A stretch of 64,000 nt of DNA from Pyrocephalus nanus (Eukaryota; Chordata; Aves; Passeriformes; Tyrannidae). The notes under the pieces were generated by a model. The model did no database searches. It was not told where the DNA came from and worked only from the letters and a program-made list of their open reading frames with translations. Below, one piece after another: positions 10,734 to 24,364 of the stretch (within the stretch, counting starts at the first letter, position 1; each line of letters starts with the position of its first letter). The DNA lies in assembly GCA_038380795.1 (NCBI GenBank), contig CM076259.1, positions 71,329,741 through 71,393,740 on the forward strand, in the 5' to 3' direction. Both the position numbers and the translations under genes were made by a program.

Positions 10734-11654
10734 TGCTTACGGAAATTGCTGAAATTCATTCAACATTGGGACCCACAACACAAAACAGAACAGAGTGAAA
10801 ATTAAATATATTTTTTCCTATTCTTTTAACAAGAGTAATAAAAACAAACAACTCAACAAAACCCAAGAAACACTTATTTATAGGAAAAATATAAGAAAGC
10901 AGAGTATTGTGCACTTGACTTACTGCTTATTTCACACTTGTAATTATGTAATTTTAAATTGCCTCAGGGAAAAATAAAAATTTTTCTTTCTTCAAAGTCA
11001 AGTGAATATGTCAACATGAAATCAGTACAACTCCAGGTAACTGAGGTTTGATTACTTTGTAGAGATATATGCTCTTTAAAAGAGAAAATAAGCATACTCA
11101 TTTTAGGCACTGCCTTTCCACTGACCATGTCAGTCATTTGTGTTAAAAGCTAAGCACCTCTAGAAAGTTAGATTGTCTTTATCTATAACAATTATCTGAA
11201 GATTATTGCTCAATAAAGTTACATTTTTCTTGAACAAAAAAAAAAAACACAAAAAACCCCCAACAACAACTACAACAACAACAACAAACAAAAACCCAAA
11301 CAAACAAAAAAACCAAACAAAAACACAAAAAACCAAACAAACAAAAAAAAAACCCAAACCACAGAATCCATTGGAAAGGAACGGAGAAAAATTCCATACA
11401 TGGTCCTTACCATAGAACTGTGTAATAGTATTATATGAAAAATGGAATAAAATGAAACAAAACTAGTTGCATAAATGGGATTCTTATGTCTCATCATAGA
11501 TGTCACTCTCTCCCACCTGACTACTCAAACTGAGAGAATCAGACTCTGCCTTTTCTGCTTTTTGCTTCTTGCACTCCTGACTGACCATAACATAACCTCA
11601 GGGGGAGGGACACAGTGATTTTGAAACATCTCTCAGCTGGTGGAGATAGCAGTC
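10734..11654. other. AT-rich spacer with A-rich tract
   Basis: No gene recognised. It holds the A/C low-complexity tract at 11235-11357. The frames of 60-78 codons across that tract, on both strands, are low-complexity artefacts (runs of Thr/Asn/Lys or Phe/Val/Cys). Confidence 0.65.
11235..11357 (+). repeat. A-rich (AAC)n/(CAAA)n tract
   Basis: Poly-A followed by repeated CAA and CAAA units for about 120 bp. Confidence 0.9.
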
Positions 11655-12742
11655 TGTAATGGGTTTCTTTGGCTGAGCTCTGGTAGTGTGGGGGCTACAG
11701 GGGTAGCTTCTGCTAGAAGCTGCTAGAAGCTTCCCCTGTCTGGTGGAGCCAATGCCAGTCAGCTCCAGGACAGGTTTCCTGCCACCAGCCAAGTTGAGCC
11801 TATTAGGAATGATAGTTAACACCTCTGTAGTAAAATATTTAAGAAGAGAAAGGTATTGTGCAGAGAGAAGTCCAGCCACGGGAGAGCAGAGTGAGAACAT
11901 GGGAACATCAATGCAGACACCAAGGTCGGTGCAGAAGGAGGGGCAGGAGGTGCTCCAGGCACCGGAGCTGAGGCCCTGCAGCCCGTGGTGCAGACCATGG
12001 TGGGGCAGCTGTGCCCCTGCCGCCCATGGAGGACCATCAGGATGCAGAGACCCACCTGCAGACCATGGAGAAGCCCATGCTGGAGCCGGTGGATGCACAA
12101 AGGAGGCTGTGACCGCGTGGGAGGTCCAAGATGGAGCAGGGTCCTGCAGCCCATGGAGGGAGAACCCAATGCTGGAGCAGGTTTTTTTGCCTAGGTAGGA
12201 CTTGCAGCCCCTGTGGGGGACCCACATCAGTACAGCTCATTTGTGAAGGACTGCACCCCATGGAGGAGTAACCCACAGGACAGCAGTTTGTGAAGAACTG
12301 TTGCCTGAGGGATGGACTCATGCCGGAGAGGTCCATCAAGGACTGTCTCCTGTGGGAGAGACCCCATGGGAGCAGCAGAAGGACTCCTCTCCCTGAGCAG
12401 CAGCAGAAACAGCAACTGACCATAACCCCATTCACTGTCCCCTTGCATGGCTGAGGGGAAGAAGGGGGAACATGGAAGGAAGGAGGGATGGGGAGAAGGT
12501 GTTTTTAAGATTATTTTACTTCTCACTCTTTTGCTCTGATCCTGTTAGTAACTCATTTAAGTAATATCCCCACTTTGAGTCTGTTTTGCCTGTGATGGTG
12601 ATCAGTAACTGACCTCTCCCAGCTCTTAGCTCATGAATGGTTTGCTGTTTGTTTTTTTTTTCTCTCCTCTGACCAGTTGCAAGGGGAATGAGAGAGCAGT
12701 TGTAGTGAGTACCTGGCATCCAGCCAGGGCCAACCCACTACA
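11655..12742 (+). mobile_element. Near-complete 1.09-kb LTR (passerine ERV family)
   Basis: Starts TGTAATGGGTTTC, ends GGGCCAACCCACTACA. Landmarks match a long LTR family that I associate with songbirds: GGGGGCTACAGGGGTAGCTTC near 11690, a TATA-like AAATATTTAAGAAGAG at about 11832, a CACCAAGGTCGGTGCAGAAGG block, several degenerate GCAGCCCATGGAG repeats, GAGTCTGTTTTGCCTGTGA near 12577 and ATCCAGCCAGGGCCAACCC at the end. The flanking 5-mers CAGTC and CAATT differ by two transitions, compatible with a decayed duplication. The AATAAA expected near 12560 is mutated. Same family, opposite orientation: 49440-50199, and the fragment at 1-36. Frames of up to 209 codons on both strands inside this LTR are side-effects of its higher G+C, with no viral protein motifs. 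Confidence 0.85.
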
Positions 12743-13109
12743 CAATTCTCACAGGCTATAGAGTAGGAACAGTGTCCACCTGTTGTAGTGTGTACTTCTT
12801 GGTTGGGTGGGTAGGGAGTCTGGGCTTGGTGTTGTTATGGATACAGTCTGCACTTTGAAAAAGAAGAAATATAACTCAGATTTTACTGAATATTTTAAGT
12901 TTTCATGTATGGATTTTTATTTAACAGTAAATGTGAGGTAGAGACAGACAGGAAGAGAAAGGGGAAAAAGAGCAGGGGGGGAGACAAAGAGATTGACAGA
13001 GAGACAGATTAAGTAGAAAAAGTATCATCACTGTGGATTCTGACATCATCCCATTGATCCTTGTGTTATGGTCTTCCTGGTGGTGACATTCCCAGTCTGG
13101 TCAAAGTGA

Positions 13110-13231
13110 TGGTTGAAGTGATGCCCAGAGTGGTGGGAGAAGAAGCCTGTGTATTGAGCAAAGTCCATGATGGTAAGGGAAGTCCCATGTGGTGAGGGAA
13201 GAAGTCCAAGTGGTAAAGGAAGAAGCCTCTG
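13110..13231 (+). repeat. Degenerate ~20-bp minisatellite
   Basis: Units starting TGGT[T/G/A][G/A]A recur at 13110, 13131, 13171, 13190 and 13211, i.e. at spacings of 19-21 bp or twice that. Typical unit: TGGTRAGGGAAGAAGYCYNTG. Units differ at several positions, so the array is old. Confidence 0.6.
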
Positions 13232-14567
13232 TATCTTTTATTGGGCTTAGGCTATGTGGGAGTGCCCCCAATACCTTCCCTGGGGCATGCATGGCTGCTC
13301 TGTATGTTTTCTGTTAAAAGGAAATGAAATCTTGCTTCTAAATAAAATTTCAACTCAGAGAGATAACCAGAAAATGAATAAAACCTATAAGAAACAGTCA
13401 TTCTTTCCAAAGACCAATATGATAGATCCTGACTAATCTATAGGATTAGTTTATTTTTCTGTTAACTTTATATATATATGTTCACACTATACATCTACAT
13501 CATACACACTGGTATTAACATTTATCCTGAAAGCAATGGAATTAAGGGAGGATTTTTTTTGTCACGATTTTGAATCTGTTTAACTATTGTAAATTTTATA
13601 AGAAAACAAGCTAAAACTGACCTTTTTTTTCTGTACTTGTGATTTTGTGTATGTGTGTCGCCCTGCAATGTGGAATCTAAAATCCTTTCTCTCAGTGAGA
13701 CTGGTACTGTCACTTTAGTTCTTGGTCTGGATGCTTATTTTCAAAAAATATACAAAGAGTTAATTTCTTTTAGATTTTTCACCTTTCTCTCAAGTATCAT
13801 AAATAGCAGCCTGTTAGTTCAGAAGATAAAAGAGACAGACAAAAACATAAAAATCCATGTGATAAGGAGAATTTGAAGTAAAATGTCCACATAATTAATT
13901 AATGGCCTCCACACATTCTAGTATTTACATCTATCTTTGTTTCTGTTCCTTGGGTTTGATCTCGCAGAATTCACATACAGAGCAGCATGTGCATTAACAA
14001 GTGTAATTTAAAACCCTGGAAGCACACAGGAATTTATATTAATGAGAACCCTGCTGGAAGTCACCGCTGAGAGCCTTAGAAAAAGTGGGGCTTCTAAAAG
14101 GAACAAGAACCCAAACATCCCATTAACAGGAGAAAGCTGTCTCCTTTTTCTTCCCTCTTTGTGTGTTTTTGCACTCCCATTTATATCTAATCAGCTGTTG
14201 TTACCTGTATCCTATTACTTAAAGGAGTTATATAGACTCCCTCATAGCACACATTAAATACATACCTGATGACTGATAATAAAAGATACAACTCTTCATT
14301 CCTTTCAGGATGCTGGATTATTAGGCAAAGGGTCAAAAATTTGTATACTTATGTAGAATAAATCAATACGAAGTAAAGTAATTCTCAAAACTACACTGCC
14401 TCTCCCCAGTTAAGATAACCCTCTCATTCACTACCAATATCTAGCCATTTTTACTGTTAAATTTCTTTTGTCCTTCAAATCCCTTAACTGATCAATTTTA
14501 TAAGTCTAAATGAAAAAGAAACAGATAAAGTAAAGGTCATGACCAGCCTTTGGTGATTGATCTGTTT

Positions 14568-14757
14568 TCAAAAGAAAAAAAAATCAAAACAAAAAGAAAC
14601 TCCAACTCCCCTACGCAAACAGAAATAGACGCCACAAAAACCAAACCAAAACACAAACAAACAAAAAAATCCAAAGAAACAAACCACAAACTCAAAACCA
14701 GAAAAAAACCCCCCAAAAATAACCAAACCAAACAGCAAAATACAAATCAAAAATAAG
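14568..14757 (+). repeat. A-rich CAAA/AAAC tract
   Basis: Nearly 190 bp of A with scattered C (repeated CAAA, ACAAA and AACC words). Frames here on both strands are artefacts of composition. Confidence 0.85.
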
Positions 14758-17399
14758 AACCCCAATAAACTTTTAGCATAAAAACAAGAGTAACAGCCAG
14801 CAGGTGATAGTAGAGCAGCCAATATGCACAACTGAATAATATGTCATGGTTTGTGTATTTTATTAATAAATAGATTTTGCATAAAGCTTTTCTTACATTT
14901 GGGAAACTGGGGGAAAATTCCTACTCCTCAGAATGCGTAGCTATTAAATTAAATTCTCTAATCCCAAGTCTAAAGTTCACTGAGATAAAATTAGATTGAG
15001 AACATCATCACTAACTTAAAGATAAAAAAACAATCCCAAAAAAGAATGGTTGCAGTTATTGCGTAATCAAAAATATCAGATTCTTAACTTTCAATTAGGT
15101 GTATATTTTTAAGAAGTATAAACATGTTAAATGATGAAAATGATCTTGCAAAATTCTTTAAGGACTCTGTTTTAAAATTACAAAGAGTAAGTGGTTTAAT
15201 TACAATCTATTTTATATTATATCAACCATTTATGTTAAATGACATGCTCACATATTCCTTAAGTCTAACAAACCCTGAATTTCTGAAAAATTAATTACTT
15301 TATCTTTTTTAATTTTAGTATTTTTCTTCTTTAAATGAATTATTTATGTATTCAGATTTTGTCTGGATCATTACGGCAGTTGTGTGGGTTTTTTTATTGT
15401 TTTATTTTTTCTGGGAATCTAATTATAATCATTATTAGATATGTTAATAATTAGTAACCTCACTTTTAAAAAAGTCACAGTTGCTCAGATATAGCTTGGA
15501 AATAAGAGCTTAATGCATTCTCAATATGCATAAAATTGGAGCTATGTGTTCTTTCAAACAAAAGACTATTTTCTTCTTTAGGAAACAGAAAGATTGATAA
15601 TGCAGCTATATTTCAAGAAGAATTTACGGTTTCAATTCTTTTAACTTGTAATCACTTGCAAATTCTCATAACACTTATCTTGTCCTCAAAGGAAAGACCT
15701 AGATATTTCTCTAGGCACTAAGATGTCTAATTTAAGACATTGTGCTATTCAGAACAGACAGTTCATGTAGCAAGATAGCTACCTCAGGATAGAAATTAAC
15801 ATCTTCAGAATAGCTGATTTTTTTTCCTGAAAGAATCTATCCTCCTTCTTTATACTAAAAACTTTGATGAAGTGTCTGTTAGTGAAGCACCTCAAGTTAA
15901 GTAAGATCTGTCTAGTACTAGTGCTCATGGAACAAGGTTAAACATTATATCATTTTTATCACCTTTATAGAGCTTCTGGTTAAAATGATAAACCAAACTT
16001 TGTGATCGAATGTGAGAAAAAATTAAAAACAGGACCACTGACCACTTATTTAATCTGAAAGGTTTAGACATCTCTGAACTACTATAATCTTCAGTCTTAG
16101 AAAAACTGTGGATATTTGTGAATGCTGTTTTTCACACATGGAAGACCAATGTATGTAAGTTTTCAATTTGCAGAGATTCAGGGATGGCAGCTTTCTGGAC
16201 CTGATGGGGAGCTATGGGGTCATGATTAGACTCAGTGATGGGAACAGGGTCAGATACAGCCCTGGGATGTACATGGAGGTGTCTGCAGGCCCATCCAAGA
16301 GGTTAGTTAGCCCACTCATGGGGTCTGGCTCAGTAGGGCCAGGCAAGGCAGGGAAACCCTCAACTAAAGGCAGCATTCAAGGGCTAGGGGTGGATCCCAG
16401 CTGTGACCATCCTGCAGCACTGTCTGGGGGCCTATTCCCACCACCACTGGCTTTGCAAAGTCCACCCTTGGCTGCGCTGGCTCCACTTTGTTCTTGAGCC
16501 GTCAAAACCAAGCCTCTGGAGAAGGCTAAGATTTGAATGCTCTCAAAAGGCTTCCATTGATAACCATTGCAGACAGATATCTATAGACATCTGTGCAGCT
16601 CTGTCTCATTTGGCATTAGTTGTTGCCATTTTTTTTTTTTTTTTGAGATGGTCTCTTTGACAGGTAAAATCGATTTTGAAAATGACTGGCCTCAAAGACT
16701 GGAACTTCTTCACATCAAGAAAAATTACCATTTTCATGATATTCACATCATAAAGCACAACAGGATACTCAGAAGAGTCTGATTCAGTACTTCTTAATAA
16801 CACTGAAAAAGTCTGAAATCAAGTGCAACTATATGAAAGCTTCAACCATAAAATGGTTCATTGTCCATCAGACTTTATAAGGTACATCTTGGTTCTCTTC
16901 AACATATGCAATTACTTCAAAAATGATAAATAAAGTTTCTGGTTGTGTCTCTAACTGTGGATGAAATGAAAAAAAAAAAAAAAGAGATGTTTATCACAAT
17001 GAGATTTCAAAATTAATCTAGATTAAATTTTCCATTGATCCCTTATTGACTATCAACATTTTTAAAGTAGTTGTTTGGTAACTTACATGTTTTCTGCTTG
17101 CCAGTGTCTGTACTTGGAAATTTAGAGGCAGTATGAAGGAATCTTTCTCATATACTCAGCTGTTAGATTAGAAAATACCTAAAGATTAAGCAATATTTAA
17201 TTTATTTAAAATCATTTATTCTTTGTGGTTATAGTTCAATTATATTTTTGAAGTGGTATTCAATATTCAAAGAAATTATCTCAGTAACAACAATATAGTT
17301 ATTGGACACTGTTTGAATGCCAAAGCTTTTGTAACTGGTCAGCGGAGCTTTGTGGCTTCTAAGGTTCCTGTTCATTTAATAGTAAAATTACTTTGAAGG

Positions 17400-17461
17400 G
17401 TTTTTTTTCCCTCTCTCTCTCTCTTTTTTTTTTTTTCTCTATTCTTTCTACTTTTCTCTTT
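17400..17461 (+). repeat. Pyrimidine tract (T)n(CT)n
   Basis: T8 then (CT)7, a T13-T14 run and further TTTCT words. Almost pure pyrimidine for 60 bp. Confidence 0.85.
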
Positions 17462-17658
17462 AGCTAAATTGTAAGAATACAGGGATAATGCAACAATTCT
17501 CGAGGCAGTTCTTAGGAAAATATTTCATACTGATGAAAAGAGAAAGAATCCTAACTGTGATTTCTATAATGCTACAACTGATTGATATTTATTTAGCACA
17601 GCTGACTTTACAACATCATAGGAGCTCTTTCAAAAATTGTTGTATTGGTCTAAGTCAG

Positions 17659-18255
17659 TGTTGTCATAGTCTAACGTCGCAGACAGATGCACCACACACA
17701 GCCATTCACTCACTCCCTTACAGAAGGGTGGGAAAAAAGATCTATAAGGGTAAAAGTGCAAAAACATTTGGGCTGAGATTGAGATGATTAAAAAGAGAAA
17801 GACAAATTTGCACATACCAGAAAAGCAAAAAAAAAAGGAATTAATTCACTACTGCTCTCAGCAGGTGGGAGTGCAGCCATCTCCTGGAAAGCAGGGCTTC
17901 ATCACGTATAGCAGCCACTTGGAAAAATGAAGGCCACAACTGCTTATGTGGCCTCATTCTTTTTCTCTTTACTTTTATTACTGAGTAAAATGTCATATGG
18001 TGTGGAATACCCCTTTGGACAGTAGGATTCATCAGTCTCAGCTCTGTCCCTCTCCTAACTTCTTGTGCAGCCCCAGCCTACTCACTGGCGGGACAGCACG
18101 TGAAGAAACAGAAAAGGCCTTGGTGCTGTGTAAGTACTGCTCATCAATAGCTAAAACATTGGTGTACCATCAACGCTGTTTCCATCACAAATCCAAACTG
18201 TAGTCCTGTACAAGTTACGATGAAAAAAACTAACTATCCAATCAAAATCAGAACA
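17659..18255 (-). mobile_element. Solo LTR, ERVL-like
   Basis: 597 bp with TG at the low end and CA at the high end. Flanks GTCAG (left) and GCCAG (right) match at four of five bases, a good 5-bp target duplication. The plus strand carries CACTCACTCCCTTACAGAAG (17708 on), GGGCTTCATCACGTATAGCA, a GGAATACCCCTTTGGACAG block at about 18003, CCTACTCACTGGCGGGACAG and CAATCAAAATCAGAACA at the end. The first and last parts parallel the LTRs at 6135 and 33919, while the middle resembles 50470-50974, so it belongs to the same broad group. Retains no coding sequence. Confidence 0.82.
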
Positions 18256-19406
18256 GCCAGTTACAATACTTACATACGTTAGTGGTATTAATAGATGAAT
18301 CTCATTATGTGTCGTGCCATCCTGCTTATCTTGGCAGGGAAAGAGTGACTACTTCTCAGATACGAACAGAAGTGTATTTATTAAATGCTTCAGTCATTCA
18401 AAGACAAACAGATGGCTGCTATTCAAGCAGGGAAAGGCAGTGATTATACACATCTGTACAATACCAATAAACTCTAATATATCCGGAAGCAATTAACTGC
18501 TTTTTTTAGAGTAAAGAGTTACTCAGAACAGCTTTCATTTCATTATTTGGTCAATTTTGCATAGGAGTCATAACTATGCATAAACGGTTTTCATGACAGT
18601 GAACACAGTAGTCTTCAATGATTTCCTACTGTGAGTTGGAAAATGTATCTACAGCTTACATGGAATAATATTATGATTTCTTTCTGTCACAACCCACCCA
18701 TGTTGTCTGATTTGTTGTTGATAGGAATTTGAGTCAAGATCACTTTGCTCAATTGTTGCCCAGTTTTCTCTGAGCCTTTCACTGGACTGATATGCTAAAA
18801 ATATTAGCCCTACATCACATGTCGTATATCAAAATATGGAAATATATAGGAAATGAAAAATGAAAACTCTTGCCTGAAGGCTTATGTTTTCTTTTGAGTT
18901 CTAATGTACTGACATCTGTGTTTACTACTGAATTTAAGTTTCACAGTTTATAGTACAGAAACAAAAATTCATCCACCTGGACAGCTGTGTTGATGGGTTA
19001 TATTATTCTATTATGTTCCTGCACAGCTTTGCCAATCAGCCTTTAAAGACCTGAATCATTTCTCTAGAGCTAATATCCATTGGCCATGGGTTGTTGTTAA
19101 AAGTAACTTACTATACTTTGCCTAGCTAAACTCACTTATGTTAAGATCCAACTTACTTTTACTATGCAATCCATCAACATAGCAATTCCCAGATCTTGAT
19201 TTATACCCTAAACCACCTCTAAACACTGGACTCCATCTCCCCACTGTCTTAAACAGTTGATTTGTCTCTTAGCTCCATTTTGGAACATCTAAGTTGTCAT
19301 GTCCAGAGAAAATGTGTTATACACAGGACTAAATTTAGGCTACAGAGGTATAAGGTAGTCTGTCTTAACTGGACTTAATGCTTGAAACAGTTTCTTTGTT
19401 GGTTTA

Positions 19407-19449
<43 letters not shown>

Positions 19450-22400
19450 GATATAGTCATGGAAATCCATGTCAACAGAGAATATCACCTTATTCAATTT
19501 GACTTTATGAATATAATATGTTTTATATTTCATGCAGATGTTTTATATTAAGCACAGTAATGTATCATATTAATATAGGTAGACCAGATCTTTTTTGCCT
19601 GGATAAGACCAAAGATCTGTTTCAGAAGCCACATGACTGTTTTAGCATGGACCTCTGAGAGTATGCTGATTATGAGGAATTTCTTTGTTCTCTAAAGCAG
19701 TGACAAAGCTTCAAGAGTAGATGTGACTTTCATCTTATTAGGAGTAAGTCAAGTCGAAGCAGTGTGTGTCTATGTGCAATCTTCCAGGGGTATTAAAAAT
19801 TCCTGATTGTCTACTAAGTGACTCATATTTTTCTAATCTAAACCAGAAATTAATCCAAATAATTTAGTTTGTTCTGAACCATTAATCTGAAAGATCTTAA
19901 TTTGTTACTTTGCTTATTTTTAATAATTCTACAAACTTTGAATCACTTTCAAATTTTCTAAGCAAAGCTTTTCCAAAACCAAACGAGATATAACTAAGCA
20001 CAGCAAATTATTTCTCGGACATCCCTTGAGAGCAGGACATCTCATTATGATTAGGTTAGTAGGTATTTGTCAGCAAGCTAGTTTTTTTGTCTCATCTAAT
20101 GCACATACTGAGAATTCCACTTATTTTTACATTTTTAATACTATAATGGTAAATCAGCTGATCTGAAGATATCCAGCTATATTGAGTCTTGACTGTTACT
20201 TCCATAAACGAGATGTAATCCTATAAAAAATAAAACTTTAAACAGTAGAAAATCCTAAAGGCTTTAAATTTATCTTTATTAAAGAGAGAAAGACATCTTT
20301 AAGTAAATTAGTGTTTTTCATTTTTATACCGCATAAGTGTTTATAGATACAAATTAAGGTGTCCAGTATTGTATTATTTAACTGAAATATGGCTAAGAAT
20401 GTTACTATAGAAGGAAAAAAAAATATTTGTTGACAAAAAAAAAAGAAATTACTGTTGGAAGCAACATCTCATAGACCAATCATATTCATGAAGACATTTC
20501 AGTTTCAACTACATTATTTTTCTACAGGATATGAGTGGGAGATGGAAAGGGAAACTTCAAAAAGAATTCCTACATGCACAAGTATATAGAAGAAAATTGA
20601 AATTTCAGGGGTAAAACTAGGGGACTGTACAGGAATTTGGTCTTGATGAACAGTAATAAAAAATAAGGAAGCAAAGAATTACTCCAAACATATACATAAC
20701 ATTTCATAAATAGTAAAAATGCAGAGACAATAAGGTGTTAAGAAAGGGTCACAGTCCCTGCAAAAAAATGTTCACAGAATGGACAGAGAGATAAAGTCCT
20801 TCAACATTAAGTGCTGTGCTTGATCAGGGCAACTGTTTCTCTGAAGCAGATCCTCCTCCACCTCCAGCAGAGAAAACTCTGCCTTTTGATTTGTCCCTCA
20901 GCACATTTTGCAGGATGTATGCAAATATTTACCCACATAACTCATACTGTCAGGATTGCAGGCACATATAGAAATGCCTAGGGCACAAACTAGCTTTCCA
21001 GGGGTGTCAAATGTAATCTATGTAATACTGCAATCAATTCTGAAGCAATAATAATTTACAGGAAGCCAATCTTTCAGCAGTAAGAAGCTTCGAATAAGAA
21101 GTGTGTGGCGACATTGGAACTTTCCCACACTTAATACTCTCCTGTTTCTTTATTGTAGTACTATTTCAATAAAGATAAAACATGGAGGACAATATAAAAT
21201 GAGAACAGAATAAAGAGTTTTGATTTGTTGGGAATCTATTAGATTTTGAACTACAATTACATTAAGAGCCATGACCATGTTTGGGAAAATTGGAAATTCT
21301 GTCAGTATCTATTTGCCAGAATATCTCTTTTCTGTCCTTCAAGGAAGCTGGAGAGGATAAAAAAGCCTTGGCAGCGCAAATTCTTCATGCCCTTTATAGA
21401 AACTGTCACTGGATTCACATAAGAATGAATCCACATAAGAAACCTGGAAAAGGTGCTACTTAAATGAGCTACATACAACTTAATTTTTAGTTAATTTCTT
21501 AGTTCTGATTTGTCTGCTTTTCCAAGTGAATTTTTCCAAGATAACAATATTCAACCATAACGATTTCCAAGGTAATGAGACTAAGCCTAAACTCTGTGAG
21601 TATAAACTGATAGACCGTCTTGGGGATAACCACAGGCCCCTGGCACTTTTTTGTTTAATATTATAGATATTGACAGGGAGACTACCTCCCCTTTTGATTC
21701 TTCTCAGTGACTATATGTATACATACATGTGCATGCTTATGAACCTGCTTGGGTTTAGAGACTCTCTTGAGAGGAATGTATTCCCTTCAGATCCTGTACA
21801 CTCTGAGATTCAACAAAAATAAGGATGTAGCTTCACAAAAATACTTGACATTACGTACATGATACAAACTATCAACATCAGTAATATTCTGGCATATTTC
21901 AACTTGCAATCATAGTTGAGGGAAACATATTATGCACAGTTTTATAGAAATTTATGCCTTGAATACCAGTCTAATAATCTACAGATACTGAGCAGGAGAG
22001 AGAGTCCATAATTTATGGGTTTTCTGTAAGGCTGGAAAATAGAACAAATAAAGACTCATATTTCTGTATTATCTGAACAAGGTCTTACTCTTATATCTGA
22101 CAGATTGAAAATAACTCAGGTAACTCAATATTTAGGGAACTAAAGTGATAAACTGGGCTTATTTCTGGCCAACTGAAAAGCATACCATCCTAATAACCAT
22201 GGTAGGTAATATTATCCCAACACATTAAGTGGTAGGTCACAAAACCATTGTCTTGGCTGGAGTTCAAATGAAAATGTGAATGATCAGTGAGGTCGCAGAT
22301 ACATGAATTTTCTCAAGCCCAGGAAAATTCTGGCCTTTCTGGTAAAATTGTCAGTAGTTCAGTTCAAACTTATTTTCCACTCTAACCAATTTAGTTGTGT

Positions 22401-24364
22401 CTAACTGTAACTAGTATAATCCTTTCTTATTGACTTTGGCTACTGTAGGCATGTTTCATTTAAAAAGGTATTGTACATTTAGCTATTTTTCAAAAGTAAA
22501 ATTGCAAAAAGGGAAGAAACAAAATTCTGAACATACAAATGAAAAGAAATTAATTTTTTTCATCTACTTTCTCCTTCCCAAGTACTTTCACGTGAGCATG
22601 AAACTGTTTTACCTAGCGCTGCTTATGAGTTTGAACTTCTCTGTTTAGAGCATCTCAAAAGATGAAGTGCGTCCACCTTTTGGTATCCTAGAGTTGTGTC
22701 TGAACAGAAGTCTGGTAGATTTTCCCACAGAACCTCTTCAACCTGGATCCCCGGGTTTTTTTTTAAGGGAAAACAGTAGCTCAGGTCTTTACCTCATCTC
22801 ATATGCTGAATCCAAGTCTTAACTGTTAATGTATAGAACAGGAGGAGGTTACAATAGCAGTAAGTTAGAGAAGCAGATCAAAACCAAAATGAAATTCTTA
22901 ACTATATCACAGAGACATGTTTCAAAGAATATGAAGGTATTGAATATATTCTAGATTCATTAATCTCTCAGGCCTATCAGAAATTCAAAATCTAGGAGGC
23001 TGTGATAACAAGAAAAGAACTCAAACACATTGTCCTTGAAAAAATATACATCTTGCATAAATATTTGTGAAAGATATTTTTTACAAAATAAAGAATTACA
23101 TTTTAAATAGATATTAGTAAAAAAAAACAAAAACAAACCAACAACAACAACAACAAAAAACACCACAAAAGTCTCATGTTTTATTACTTCCTAATGATAC
23201 TTTCTTGTTTTTAGCAGAAAAAATGCAGCCTACAGTGACAGTGCCATTAATTTATTTTTCCTTTCCCCCCCTCTATTTCCTAATGTTTCTTTTGCATTTG
23301 CTGTAAACCTAAGTGATTTGGTTTATATTGCAATGTTGTTCAGAATCTCTTAGATGAGCATCCCATCATTGATGGTAATTGATGTTGGCTTCCATGGAAA
23401 TGCTAATTCTGTAGCAGTCAGTGTCAATCAGCCCTCATGAGTTATATTCACAGGAGATATGTAGTGGTCAGTGTGGAGTCTCTAACAAGTAATCAAGGTT
23501 ACTGAGAGAAGGGGGAACTTGAATTACAGTTGTGCACATAGATTCTTGGTCTTTTTTTCCCCCTGTCATGCTCATTTAGACATTATAAATTGGAGTGATA
23601 TGTCGCAAAATATCTTAAACTCAGTATGAAAATTGCTTTGTCTCTGATGTGTAAAAAAGCAAGCAAATCTCTACTTTTGAACCTTAGATCCTGTATATAA
23701 AAGTATAGTGTTTCACAACAGGATTTATTGTCAAAAATCTCTTTCTTTTAGTATTGTCATTACTAGTGGTACAAGCATTCTAAGTATCTGTACCTGCAGG
23801 ATTTCTCAAGCAGAAAATCAGTCTTTTTAAATACAATAATAAATGACATATTGGGAAGATGGAAAGACCACACAAATATGCATTAAACCAGCAAGTAATA
23901 TTTCTGTGGTTTTATTCACTTCAAACTGGAGTATCTGGAGTTACTACTTTTTTGCTAGAACAGTGCTAGCGATCGTAAAGAATAAAAATGTTCACTAAGA
24001 AGATGTAGTTCTTCATAATTCTGCATGGCCTTCCAACAATCTAAGGAATATTGATCTCATTTTAGAATGCCCACTAGCTTCTTCAATCACCAAAGGTAAG
24101 CCATTTAAGATGAAAATATGACATATAATTATTTACACTGGGACTTAGTTCTATCATACTGACAGCATAAAGTATTCAAATTACACTTAAATTGCATAGA
24201 GAGCCGTCTGCAGAGCAGAAGAAGTCTTGGGGCTTGTGTGAACGCTTTTCAGAATTTTCCTTATGTACTTCAACCAAATATTCTTGAAAATTTATTTAAA
24301 AGCCTGTGCCTGTTTTAGTTAAATTGGAAGAAGTTCCTATGCAGCACAAATCCCATAGGCATTA
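18256..24364. other. Long AT-rich spacer
   Basis: About 6.1 kb in which I recognise no gene or transposon. Contains the 38-base T run (19409-19446) and a short AC/CAA-rich patch at 23115-23165. Open frames are short and AT-driven. Confidence 0.6.
19409..19446 (+). repeat. T38 homopolymer
   Basis: 38 consecutive T. Longest homopolymer in the window. No retroposed gene or element body is recognisable on the right-hand side, where one would lie if this were a reverse-strand poly-A tail. Confidence 0.9.

Larger units (their letters stand above)
12743..17658. other. Long AT-rich spacer
   Basis: About 4.9 kb without a recognised gene. Contents: degenerate minisatellite (13110-13231), A-rich tract (14568-14757), a less AT-rich patch at about 16160-16500 with a 109-codon frame I cannot assign, an A run at 16968-16983 and a pyrimidine tract (17400-17461). 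The 12930-13010 stretch is purine-rich (GAGA-type). Confidence 0.6.

Noticed and set aside
11743..12198. 151-codon open frame, and 209-codon frame on the other strand
   Set aside because: Both lie inside the LTR at 11655-12742, in its G+C-rich GCAGCCCATGGAG repeats. Long frames on both strands at once point to composition rather than coding, and no viral or cellular motif is present.
16629..16660. T run followed by GAGATGGTCTC, resembling the reversed end of a primate Alu
   Set aside because: The similarity is only about a dozen bases beyond the T run and does not continue; the rest of the window is avian. Chance match.
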